The notes under the pieces are model-generated. The model ran no database searches. It was not told the origin of the DNA and saw nothing but the letters and a program-made list of their open reading frames with translations. A program made the translations under genes and the position numbers. Positions 44,028 through 51,517 of a stretch of DNA of 64,000 nucleotides are shown here, piece after piece; positions within the stretch are counted from its first letter, which is position 1, and each line of letters begins with the position of its first letter. Source of the DNA: Sphingomonas aurantiaca (GTDB lineage Bacteria; Pseudomonadota; Alphaproteobacteria; Sphingomonadales; Sphingomonadaceae); the NCBI RefSeq assembly GCF_003050705.1, contig NZ_QAOG01000005.1:186001-250000 (forward strand), written 5' to 3'.

Positions 44028-44993
44028 TCAGGGAGCAATGGTGAGCGTGCTGTTGTTCATCGTCGTGACCTCACTGCCGATCAGGTCGGGCGGTGGATTG
44101 GTGATGTTATTGGTGCCAAGCCCTGTCATGAGTCGGTTATTGTCGCTGACGTGGTTGAGGCCGAGGACGTGGCCAATCTCGTGACCCAGCGTCCAAGTCG
44201 AGGCGATGCTTGCGACGACGCAGCCCGGCTGATTGGCCGGATGCGCGGCGCAGCCATTCAGCGGTGGATCCGTCGCCTGCACGAAATAGGCCACGACGTC
44301 GTTTCCGCCGACGTTGTTGCGATTGCCAAATAGTGCGTTCTGTTCCGTCGTCGTGTTGCCGCGGGTGCAGCCTCCGACGTCGCAGACGTTGAGCAGCGGC
44401 AAGTTGAGGTTCTCGGTGCTCGCGCGCACGACGCGGAAACCGTTTGGTTCATAGACCTCACGCATCGACGCGACCATTTGGTCAATAGTGAAATTTACGG
44501 GATTGCTCAGCACCTTGATATGCAGCCGCACCGTATCGTGCAGGGTAAAATCAATGCCGGCAGCGGCAAATTCCATCGTGCGTTGCGCATCATTGCCACC
44601 GCCGAAGCGCACGCCTACCGTCACGCCGGTTCCCCACAGCACATCGGGTTTGCCGGGTGCGTTGAACCGCTGAAATACAAAGTTGCCTTGCGGCGACAAG
44701 TTTAGCCCATCCTGCACAGCGATCCGATTTTCACCGTCGAATATATGGACGTTCGTCACCGCCGCATTCGCGGAACCGGTTCGATAGCGAAGCATTGCCG
44801 AATCGATCTCAAGCCGCTTGTTCTTCATGATAACGGTGGTGGGGATGTGAAAATGGAACCAGTTTGTCGTGTTCGGCTTACCGATCACACGAACGAAGAA
44901 GCCCGCGCGCCATGTAGTCGCGATCCGGTCAGGAAATTCGATTTCCATTCCGTGGCCATGAGTCCACATGGCCTGCTTTAGACTTAGCACCAT
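44028..44993 (-). CDS. metzincin-type zinc protease with N-terminal DUF6623-like domain
   Basis: 321 residues. Residues 1-155 form the beta-type domain shared with the gene at 43116. The C-terminal half is a zinc protease: HEIGHVLGLNH at 271-281 gives all three zinc ligands and the Glu of HExxHxxGxxH, and Met289 (RLMTGLG) is the Met-turn. Upstream Cys pairs (VCDVGGC at ~220, GCAAHPANQPGC at ~245) could form disulfides. No signal peptide, so export would need another route, or the protease acts in the cytoplasm. First gene of the three-gene cassette. Snapalysin- or pappalysin-like placement is possible, not certain. Confidence 0.88.
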   Translation of the reverse strand: MVLSLKQAMWTHGHGMEIEFPDRIATTWRAGFFVRVIGKPNTTNWFHFHIPTTVIMKNKRLEIDSAMLRYRTGSANAAVTNVHIFDGENRIAVQDGLNLSPQGNFVFQRFNAPGKPDVLWGTGVTVGVRFGGGNDAQRTMEFAAAGIDFTLHDTVRLHIKVLSNPVNFTIDQMVASMREVYEPNGFRVVRASTENLNLPLLNVCDVGGCTRGNTTTEQNALFGNRNNVGGNDVVAYFVQATDPPLNGCAAHPANQPGCVVASIASTWTLGHEIGHVLGLNHVSDNNRLMTGLGTNNITNPPPDLIGSEVTTMNNSTLTIAP

Positions 44994-46202
44994 AATTAGA
45001 AGTATCCCAAAATAAGCTAATACATGAAATTTAGCAATTTCATGGTACTAGCCGGTCAAGGACGCTTACGACTCGATATTTGTTTCTCGTTATATGCATT
45101 ACTATCACGAGTAACCGATGAGGAGTCAATTTCCTTGTCTAGCTCTGCTTGCGAGAATAACTCACCTCGTCGTATGCTTACGTCTGTGTAGCGCTCGACG
45201 AGCGTCCTGGTCTTAACCTTCAATCGATGCCGCCGACTCAATCGTTTGCCCTAAGTATTTGAGCCAGACGCATACGGCGCGGTTATCCCATAGACCGCCG
45301 CAGGCGGTGTGCCGGCACTTGAAGTAGGTCCGGCATTCAAGCTTCCCACCTCCTGACACTCATTCATCGGCTTACGATCGCCCTACGACGCCGATCGAAT
45401 GGCGGGAGCCGGGACTTTACTGCCGTTCAAGAGCGACCGGCGGAACGTCAGCTGTTGTCTGGAGTAGACATTCGGCGTCTCCCTGAGTGGCGCCGCTCAA
45501 AAGTCGGGGCGAGAAGCCACGTGCAATGTCCTACAGCTTTGCTCCCGGACCGAGGCAGATTGGCCGCAAGCTTCACACGCCTCGGCTCAATCCTAAGAAA
45601 ATTGGCTAAAGACCTTTCGGGATCGAGCTCCTACTGCTGAATCCCGTACCAGTCGCACACCCACGAAATAGTGCGCCTTCAATCCAGGCGCCCCCCCCGA
45701 TAAGATCGGCGAACCCCGCGTCCTCCTGCCTCTGGAACGATCAACAAGCTGCTGGGCTAATTCAGTCAATAACTCTTCCACGACCGTGGAGATGCCTCGC
45801 ACGTGCGTTGTCCTAAAAGGCCGGTCCTCAAGGGTCGACCAACGATTGGCCTCCATGGACGCCCGCGGCGTAGGCGCACGATTGAGGCTGGCATGATGGA
45901 GCAGCGGCAGGTTCACGCCGATAAGCGTCTCGTCTGACGGTTGGGATTAGCTGCAGGCGTCGCAGCGTCATTGCGCCCGCAGGTGCCAAGGAATGACAGT
46001 AAAATATAAGGTAACGGCATAGAAATCGCGAACACTCAATAGGACTATCCACGCCTCTATTCTATGGTGGTTATTTACCCCCCTCTTTCATGGGTATAAA
46101 TCCTGTTGTTATGCAGTAGTAAAAGCTCCGATAGCCTGCTCCAAAAAAAGAGAGCACAGTCGCGTTATAAAAGCGTTAGTCTTCAAAAGTAAGAGGTGAC
46201 AC
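44994..46202. other. 1.2-kb gap: AT-rich leader, repeat copy, C8 tract, decayed frames
   Basis: 44994-45060 is AT-rich and probably carries the cassette promoter. 45335-45440 is a repeat copy. 45691-45698 is C8. On the minus strand 45780-45880 reads NRWSTLEDRPFRTTHVRGIS, a string reminiscent of the RTTHVTG block of YoaK-type (DUF1275) membrane proteins, but without membrane helices in frame, so at best a decayed piece. 46050-46202 is AT-rich, the likely promoter of the DyP operon, with AGAGGTG before ATG 46203. Confidence 0.45.
45335..45440 (+). repeat. dispersed intergenic repeat, diverged subtype (copy 2)
   Basis: AAGCTTCCCACCTCCTGACA, CTCATTCATCGGCTTACGAT, CGCCCTACGACGC, AATGGCGGGAGCCGGGACTT, TACTGCCGTTC. 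It aligns with 8803-8930 in block order and resembles the left module of the main family. Confidence 0.65.
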
Positions 46203-47654
46203 ATGGCCTTAGCTCTAAATAGTACTTTGCGCTGGATGGCCGCGAGCGATTCAGAGAAGGCTGCCCTCGCAGACATTCAAGGCAACATCCTCGACGGGCA
46301 CGGCAGGAAGGCCACGCGGCACGTCCTCCTGCGGTTCGGCGAAGACGCCGCCGCGTCCCGGGCGTTCATCCGCGAGCTCGCGCCCCACATCACCTCAACT
46401 CTGGAACAGCTGACCGCGGCAAAGGCGTTCCGAGAGCACGGCGTCAGCGGCGGACCGTTCCTCGGCCTACTCCTATCCTCCTCCGGCTATGCCTCGCTCG
46501 AAGCGGCGCAGAAGGCGCCGGAGCCGGACGACGGCGGCGCCTTCGTGCAAGGAATGCTCGCAAGGGCGGAACTGCTAGCCGACCCCGACGCGGGTGAACT
46601 CGACGAGCCCTACCGCCAGGGCATCGACGCCATGGTGCTGATCGGCGGCAACCCTGACGCCGCGGACAGCTGGGAGTCCACCGAGACCGAGAACGCCGAG
46701 ACCAAGGTCCTTAACATCCTGCAGGGACGCGCCTACGTCGTTGCGGTTGAAGTCGGCCGGGCAATATTCAAGGATAACGGCACGGACGAGCTTGGCATCA
46801 ATAAGATCGAAGGCATCGAGCATTTCGGCTACGTTGACGGACGCAGCCAGCCGCTGATGCTGGACGAGCTCGTCGAACGGGAGCGCGACGAGAGCGACGG
46901 GATAAGCGTGTGGGATCCTACGTTCCCTCTTGGTCAGGTCCTCGTCCCCGATCCCGGCTCGCCTTCGGCAGAGACCGGCTTCGGCAGCTTCTTCGTGTTC
47001 CGCAAGCTCGAGCAGGACGTGGCCGGGTTCAAGGCGCGCGAGGAGGAGATGGGGGAGGACGAAGCTCTAGGCGGGATGGGCGAGCTCATGGGTGCGACCC
47101 TCGTCGGTCGTTTTGAGGACGGCACTCCCGTAGTGCTGCAGAGGGACGACGGCGGCGACAACCCCGTTATGAACAATTTCGACTATGCCGGCGACCCCGA
47201 CGGCCTGCGGTGCCCGCTCCATGCGCACATTCGCAAGACCAACCCGCGGGGAGACAGCGTGCGCCAGTTCGGCGTTAGCTTGGAGGAGGAGCGCTCACAC
47301 ATCATGGCGCGCCGGGGCATGACCTACGGCCGGCGAGACCGCGTGGTGGACCCCACAGATAAACCGAACGGCGGCGTCGGGCTGATGTTCATGTCGTTCC
47401 ATAACAACCTGGCCACCGGCTTCGAGTTCACGCAGGCCAGATGGGCCAACAACCCGGGCTTCGTTCGCGACGGCACCGGCCGGGACCCCGTGATCGGACA
47501 GCGTGGCTCCGCCGCCGCCGAGGACCTGACCGTCCGTACCACTTGGGGAAAGCGCGACGCCGCGACCGCCACGGCGAGCTTCGGCGAGTTCGTGCGCCAC
47601 AAGGGCGGAGAATACTTTTTCGCCCCGGCGATCAGCACCCTGAGAGCCCTTTAA
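46203..47654 (+). CDS. DyP-type haem peroxidase
   Basis: 483 residues, of the longer class (C/D-like) DyP group. It starts with the family's ADIQGNILDGHGRK block (23-36). The distal haem motif is GYVDGRSQP (209-217) with catalytic Asp212. The proximal region has HAHIRKTNPR (His340/His342), followed by a conserved Arg in RRGMTYG. There is no signal peptide or encapsulin tag. It oxidises dyes, phenolics or porphyrin-like substrates with peroxide. The ribosome site AGAGGTG precedes ATG 46203. It is first in an operon with a lipoprotein and a small helical protein. Confidence 0.93.
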   Translation: MALALNSTLRWMAASDSEKAALADIQGNILDGHGRKATRHVLLRFGEDAAASRAFIRELAPHITSTLEQLTAAKAFREHGVSGGPFLGLLLSSSGYASLEAAQKAPEPDDGGAFVQGMLARAELLADPDAGELDEPYRQGIDAMVLIGGNPDAADSWESTETENAETKVLNILQGRAYVVAVEVGRAIFKDNGTDELGINKIEGIEHFGYVDGRSQPLMLDELVERERDESDGISVWDPTFPLGQVLVPDPGSPSAETGFGSFFVFRKLEQDVAGFKAREEEMGEDEALGGMGELMGATLVGRFEDGTPVVLQRDDGGDNPVMNNFDYAGDPDGLRCPLHAHIRKTNPRGDSVRQFGVSLEEERSHIMARRGMTYGRRDRVVDPTDKPNGGVGLMFMSFHNNLATGFEFTQARWANNPGFVRDGTGRDPVIGQRGSAAAEDLTVRTTWGKRDAATATASFGEFVRHKGGEYFFAPAISTLRAL

Positions 47655-47806
47655 CCGCCGACGTTCCGGCCGGCCGGAGGGCCGCGCCCGGCCGGAACGC
47701 TCGATCGCCGCAAGTCGTCGGCGCCCCGCCCTCCGGCGTCGCCCGCACCGGGGGCGAAAGCGACGCCACCGCCATCATGCTGTGTTTTCGCAATTCGGAG
47801 ATACAA

Positions 47807-48733
47807 ATGAACCGCCACTTGAGATCATCCGGCAAAGCCGGCCTTGCCAAGACGGGCATTCGGAAGACGAGCGTGTTCGCCGCGGCGCTACTCGCAGCAA
47901 CGGCTCTTCCCGGCTGCTCACGAACGGTATCCTCGGCCGACCTCATCGGCTTCGGCACCGCCGCGGCAGCGCTCCAGAGGCAGACGGATGCGAACTTCGC
48001 CAGCGCCGACCGCATCGCGCGTGCGGCGGAGGTGGACCGCTTCGTACGCTCGGGCGCGGTCGGATTGACGGAGAAGCCGTTCCCGCCGGCCGTCCCGCCC
48101 GACGTGGCGGCCGCCTGGCGCTCGGCACTCTTCTACCTCGAGCGCTACGGCCTCCTCCTCGGCACGCTTACCGATCCTCAGCAGGGGGCGCAAACGACGG
48201 ACGCGTTCAAACAACTCGGCGTCGAACTGAATGGCGGCGTCGCGGGCGCTGGCATCTCTCCCGGGGTCGCGGCGGCTTTCTCTTCGCTCGCTGGAGCGCT
48301 CGTGCAGGAGGACGCCCGGCGCAAGGCGCTTGGCATCCTGCGCCGCAACGATCCTCACGTGAGGGGGCTGCTCACCGCGATGGCGGAGGCCATCGGAGCC
48401 ACTGACGGCGAAGGCCTTCGGGGCACGGTTGCCGCCGCCTGGACCACATCCACCGGGGAGCTGCAGCGCACCTACGCCGTCGCAGCAGCGCAGCATGACG
48501 AGCCGCGTCAGCGGTCGATCGTGAACGACTACCTGTCCGCGCTGGGGCGCCGTCAAGCGCAGCTGAACGACTTGGCGGCGCTCAGGCATTCGTTCCTTGG
48601 CCTCGCGGACGCGCACTCCGCGGCAGCCGATGGCTCCAAACGGCCGGTGGGCGAGCTGCTCGACCTGATCGAAGGAAGGCTAGACGAGGTCCGCGACCTC
48701 GCCAAGGACATCGAGGAGGAGGACGCGCGATGA
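47807..48733 (+). CDS. predicted lipoprotein, 308 aa
   Basis: ATG 47807 with GGAG seven bases before it. The N-terminus is a long basic stretch followed by a hydrophobic segment and a lipobox (ALLAATALPGC; lipidated Cys37). The mature part is almost all helix, Ala-rich, with GLLLGTLTDPQQGAQTTDAF and VNDYLSALGRRQAQLNDLAA; it looks like a membrane-tethered coiled bundle. No family recognised. Its stop overlaps the start of the next gene by four bases. The gap from the DyP gene is 152 bases. Confidence 0.75.
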   Translation: MNRHLRSSGKAGLAKTGIRKTSVFAAALLAATALPGCSRTVSSADLIGFGTAAAALQRQTDANFASADRIARAAEVDRFVRSGAVGLTEKPFPPAVPPDVAAAWRSALFYLERYGLLLGTLTDPQQGAQTTDAFKQLGVELNGGVAGAGISPGVAAAFSSLAGALVQEDARRKALGILRRNDPHVRGLLTAMAEAIGATDGEGLRGTVAAAWTTSTGELQRTYAVAAAQHDEPRQRSIVNDYLSALGRRQAQLNDLAALRHSFLGLADAHSAAADGSKRPVGELLDLIEGRLDEVRDLAKDIEEEDAR

Positions 48734-49098
48734 ACGACGCAATCAAGACCGGAACCCCGCCGGCCGCCAATCCGGACCTGAAGGCGATGCATAGCTCCCT
48801 CGTAGATCTCGTAGTAAAGCTCAACGCTTCGATCGGCGACGCCCAGACCTCTGCCCAGGTCATCGCGATCACCGACGAGATCGCCGAGGTAAACGCGCGT
48901 GTCGGCGCCGTGGGCCGCCAACTGCTGACGCAGCAGACGGCGGTGATCAGTCGCGGAGCGGCGACGGTGGCAGACGCAATCCCGGATGTCGAGGCCGCGA
49001 TCAAGAAGTTCGACGACATCCGCGCCTTTGTCGGCGGCGTGACCAAGTTCCTACGGATAGTGGACAAGGTCATAGACATAGCGAAGACGGCAATCTGA
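48730..49098 (+). CDS. small helical protein, 122 aa
   Basis: Starts inside the stop of the lipoprotein gene (ATGA). Helical, no signal peptide: DLKAMHSSLVDLVVKLNASI, ITDEIAEVNARVGAVGRQLL, then a hydrophobic C-terminal half (VEAAIKKFDDIRAFVGGVTK, FLRIVDKVIDIAKTAI) that could be amphipathic or membrane-associated. The tight coupling to the lipoprotein suggests they function together. Not recognised. Confidence 0.75.
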   Translation: MNDAIKTGTPPAANPDLKAMHSSLVDLVVKLNASIGDAQTSAQVIAITDEIAEVNARVGAVGRQLLTQQTAVISRGAATVADAIPDVEAAIKKFDDIRAFVGGVTKFLRIVDKVIDIAKTAI

Positions 49099-49210
49099 TG
49101 GCAGCCACGAGGCCGTGGTTGGAATGCCGGCTCGCTCAGCGCGCTTTTGCCTGCGGCGTCTGCGGGCGACAATGGATTCGGCGCAAGTTCCCTTGCCTAC
49201 CCCCCCCCTC

Positions 49211-49282
49211 CGGCAAGACCCAACAGTCGACATTCGGGGGCGCTTTTCGCGTTCCCAACTTCGGCCGCTCGTTCACGCCGCG
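49211..49282 (+). repeat. dispersed repeat, left-half module
   Basis: CGGCAAGACCCAACAGTCGA, CATTCGGGGGCGCTTTTCGC, GTTCCCAACTTCGGCCGCTC, GTTCACGCCG. A nearly identical beginning (CCGGCAAGACCCAAAAAACG, ACATTCGCGG) occurs at 59202-59230. Confidence 0.75.
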
Positions 49283-49688
49283 AAAGCACTAATGGAAACA
49301 GCTCAGTTTGGGACACCTCTGCCGTTCCTTCGCGACGTGATGAACGGCAGATCTGGCCAAGAGCTGACACCCGGTGCCTTTCTGAGCGGCATCTTAGAAT
49401 GGCAAATATGATTACGTCATCGGCCTGTCCAGTGTCAGGTAAGAACATGTGAAATTCGCCTTTGATCAATATCAAGCCAATACAATGGCATGTTAGTTTC
49501 TTTAAAGATGATTAGCAGATAATGCAGGACATAATCGTCTTTGCTTTGTCATCGGACTCACCTTTCATATCAGAAGTAATCTCAGTTTTTTTAGGGCAGT
49601 TTTAATCTCGATATCGATTGGCGCCGGGTGTTCGCGAGTTGTGGCCGTATTTTTTGAATACAGGGGCGGTATCCGCCACCTCTTGCAA

Positions 49689-49708
49689 ATTATCGCGATC
49701 GCGATAAT
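49689..49708. promoter_or_regulatory. perfect 20-base palindrome upstream of the M15 operon
   Basis: ATTATCGCGATCGCGATAAT reads the same on both strands, about 90 bases before the start of the M15 gene. The position and perfect symmetry fit a repressor or activator operator for that operon. Confidence 0.65.
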
Positions 49709-49786
49709 AGTTACGAGATGATTCGTTAGTCGAGTCATCCCGCTGCGTATTTGTGCCACATTAGCCGCGCAGCATGTTTTCTGACC

Positions 49787-49798
49787 GGGGGGGGGGGG
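49787..49798 (+). repeat. G12 homopolymer abutting a start codon
   Basis: Twelve consecutive G directly precede ATG 49799 of the M15 gene, where the Shine-Dalgarno sequence would be. Changes in its length by slippage would alter the ribosome-site spacing, a known form of phase variation elsewhere. It also lies in the region of a longer alternative frame from 49751. Confidence 0.85.
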
Positions 49799-50425
49799 AT
49801 GAGCAAGGTACTTGGAAAGGTCGCGATCCTTTATCTGCAACGAACCTGCGCGTGCAGCGGCTGCTATTCCGATCCGATCGACGGCAAGTGGAGCGCCGCG
49901 GTCGAAGCCGCCGAGGACAGGCTCCACGAACGCGCCATCGCGCTGCAGGCGGAACTCGGGAGCTATGATCCCAGGACAGAGCGTGCGATCGCCACTCTCA
50001 TCGTGCCTGCGCAGCGCGTCGCGCGGCAGTTCATGCGCGTCGCCACCGAATTTCCGCACAGCATCCGCATAATCTCGGGCACGCGCACGTACGCCGAACA
50101 GGACGCACTCTATGCGATCGGCCGGACGACTCAGCTCAACCGATCGCCCGTGACCAATGCCAAGGCGGGGCGCAGCAACCACAATTTCGGTATAGCCTGG
50201 GACATCGGCATCTTCAGCGCCGATGGTCGCTACATGACCGGCGCGACCAAGGCCGATGTGACGGCCTATCGTAACCTCGCCGCCATGGTGAAGGCGAAGC
50301 TGCCCGCGATCGAATGGGGCGGCGACTGGAAGACCTTTCCTGATGCGCCGCATTACCAGCTTCGCACGGGCCTGAGCGTGGCGGAAACGCGGGCACGGTT
50401 CGAGGCAGGCAAGGCGCTGGGCTGA
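49799..50425 (+). CDS. M15-family peptidoglycan peptidase (L-Ala-D-Glu type)
   Basis: 208 residues. The C-terminal half matches M15C/VanY-like L-alanyl-D-glutamate peptidases: SGTRTYAEQDALYAIGR (93-109), GRSNHNFGIAWDIG with zinc ligands His128 and Asp135, and the third ligand His185 in DAPHYQL; Glu172/Trp173 (EWGGDW) precede it as in phage and bacterial endolysins. The N-terminal ~60 residues contain a Cys cluster (RTCACSGC). No signal peptide. First gene of a four-gene operon. It starts directly behind the G12 tract. Confidence 0.88.
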   Translation: MSKVLGKVAILYLQRTCACSGCYSDPIDGKWSAAVEAAEDRLHERAIALQAELGSYDPRTERAIATLIVPAQRVARQFMRVATEFPHSIRIISGTRTYAEQDALYAIGRTTQLNRSPVTNAKAGRSNHNFGIAWDIGIFSADGRYMTGATKADVTAYRNLAAMVKAKLPAIEWGGDWKTFPDAPHYQLRTGLSVAETRARFEAGKALG

Positions 50426-50466
50426 CGCGACCGCTGGCAACGCGGTTGCCGTCCCTTTTCGATCCC

Positions 50467-50474
50467 GGGGGGGG
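50467..50474 (+). repeat. G8 homopolymer in the ribosome site of the lipoprotein gene
   Basis: G8 followed by CTTGG and ATG 50480. The G run supplies or overlaps the Shine-Dalgarno element, so its length could tune translation. Confidence 0.7.
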
Positions 50475-50479
50475 CTTGG

Positions 50480-51517
50480 ATGATTTTGAGTCGACACCGA
50501 CACATGGCATGGGCGATCCTGCCGATCGCGCTGCTGGGCGCCTGCACCGGAAGCGGGCCCGAGCGCGCCTTTCTGGGCTTCGGCTGGCCCAATCCCGCCG
50601 GTACCAACCACCTAATTAGGTTCGCACAGGAGCCGCTACGGTCGGATGATCTGGCGACGCTGATCTGCCCCGAGCAATTCGCTGTGGCCGCGACCGTCGG
50701 CGCTGCGGATGCCCCCCGCCCCGACGCGTCCGTCGGAGCGCTTGCCTGCTTCCACAAGAACGCGACCGCCGATGCGGAGACGGCGAAGCGGCTACGGAAC
50801 GACGTCCAGCATATCCTCATACTGCGGTCGGGGCAGAATTGCAGCCTTTGGAAGACGTATCTGCAGCGCGGTGGGGCGATCAACCGGGGGACCTTAAACG
50901 TCCTGTCGGTCCTGGCGGGCGGCGCGGGCGCGGTGGTAGAGGGGCAGGCGGCTAGCATCCTGGCGGCCGTGTCAGGCGCCGCCGCGGGCAGCGGCGCCGC
51001 GATCGATGCGGCCATGCTCCATGGCCTGACTGAGGGGCCGATCATTCCCAAGGTCGGCGAGGTCCGCGAACTGCTGCGCCACCAGATCGAGGGGCACCAG
51101 CGAGACGACCTTGTCACCTACTCGCTGGTGCGCGCACTGTCCGACGCGGTTCGCTATCACGCCGCCTGCAACATCAGTGCCGCCCTTTCGGTGAACGCGC
51201 CCGCTGCGGAGTTCGGCAACCAGATGCGGACGCAGACCGCAGTGATAAACGGCGTGCGGCGCGCTACCGTCACAGTCGCCGGAGTTTCCTCTGTCAGCGA
51301 GACTCCGCCCACGGCCGACGACGTTAGGCGCGGTGCGACGTTCCTGACCACCGATGGCGACGTCGTCACCGTGTCCGCCGCGCCCACCGCCGCGGGCACG
51401 AAGGGCGTCGACTATGCCATGGTCGCGACGGGCAAAGTGACCAACGTCGCCGGTGAGGCGATCGGCGAGTTTGTGGCGAGGATCAACGGCACCGTTCTTG
51501 TGAAGGCGAGCAAATGA
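50480..51517 (+). CDS. predicted lipoprotein, 345 aa
   Basis: Signal peptide with lipobox (WAILPIALLGAC; Cys22). The mature protein has an N-terminal region with Cys residues (LICPEQF, LACFHKN), a Gly/Ala-rich hydrophobic hairpin near residues 140-175 (VLSVLAGGAGAVVEGQAASI, LAAVSGAAAGSGAAIDAAM) that may insert in a membrane, and a beta-rich C-terminus. Not recognised as a known family. It sits 54 bases after the M15 gene and overlaps the DUF2235 gene by four bases. Confidence 0.75.
   Translation: MILSRHRHMAWAILPIALLGACTGSGPERAFLGFGWPNPAGTNHLIRFAQEPLRSDDLATLICPEQFAVAATVGAADAPRPDASVGALACFHKNATADAETAKRLRNDVQHILILRSGQNCSLWKTYLQRGGAINRGTLNVLSVLAGGAGAVVEGQAASILAAVSGAAAGSGAAIDAAMLHGLTEGPIIPKVGEVRELLRHQIEGHQRDDLVTYSLVRALSDAVRYHAACNISAALSVNAPAAEFGNQMRTQTAVINGVRRATVTVAGVSSVSETPPTADDVRRGATFLTTDGDVVTVSAAPTAAGTKGVDYAMVATGKVTNVAGEAIGEFVARINGTVLVKASK

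Larger units (their letters stand above)
49099..49786. other. 688-base gap with repeat piece, C9 tract and palindrome
   Basis: Contains C9 at 49200-49208, a left-half repeat module at 49211-49282, an AT-rich stretch 49430-49720, and a perfect 20-base palindrome at 49689-49708 before the M15 operon. No gene is supported: short plus-strand frames here overlap the repeat. Confidence 0.6.

Noticed and set aside
45056..45241. 61-codon minus-strand frame (MSRRHRLKVKTRT)
   Set aside because: Begins with TTG without ribosome site, no homologue recognised, lies between AT-rich DNA and a repeat.
45593..45916. Possible DUF1275 (YoaK) gene on the minus strand
   Set aside because: The RTTHV string is suggestive, but the membrane helices expected around it are absent in this frame.
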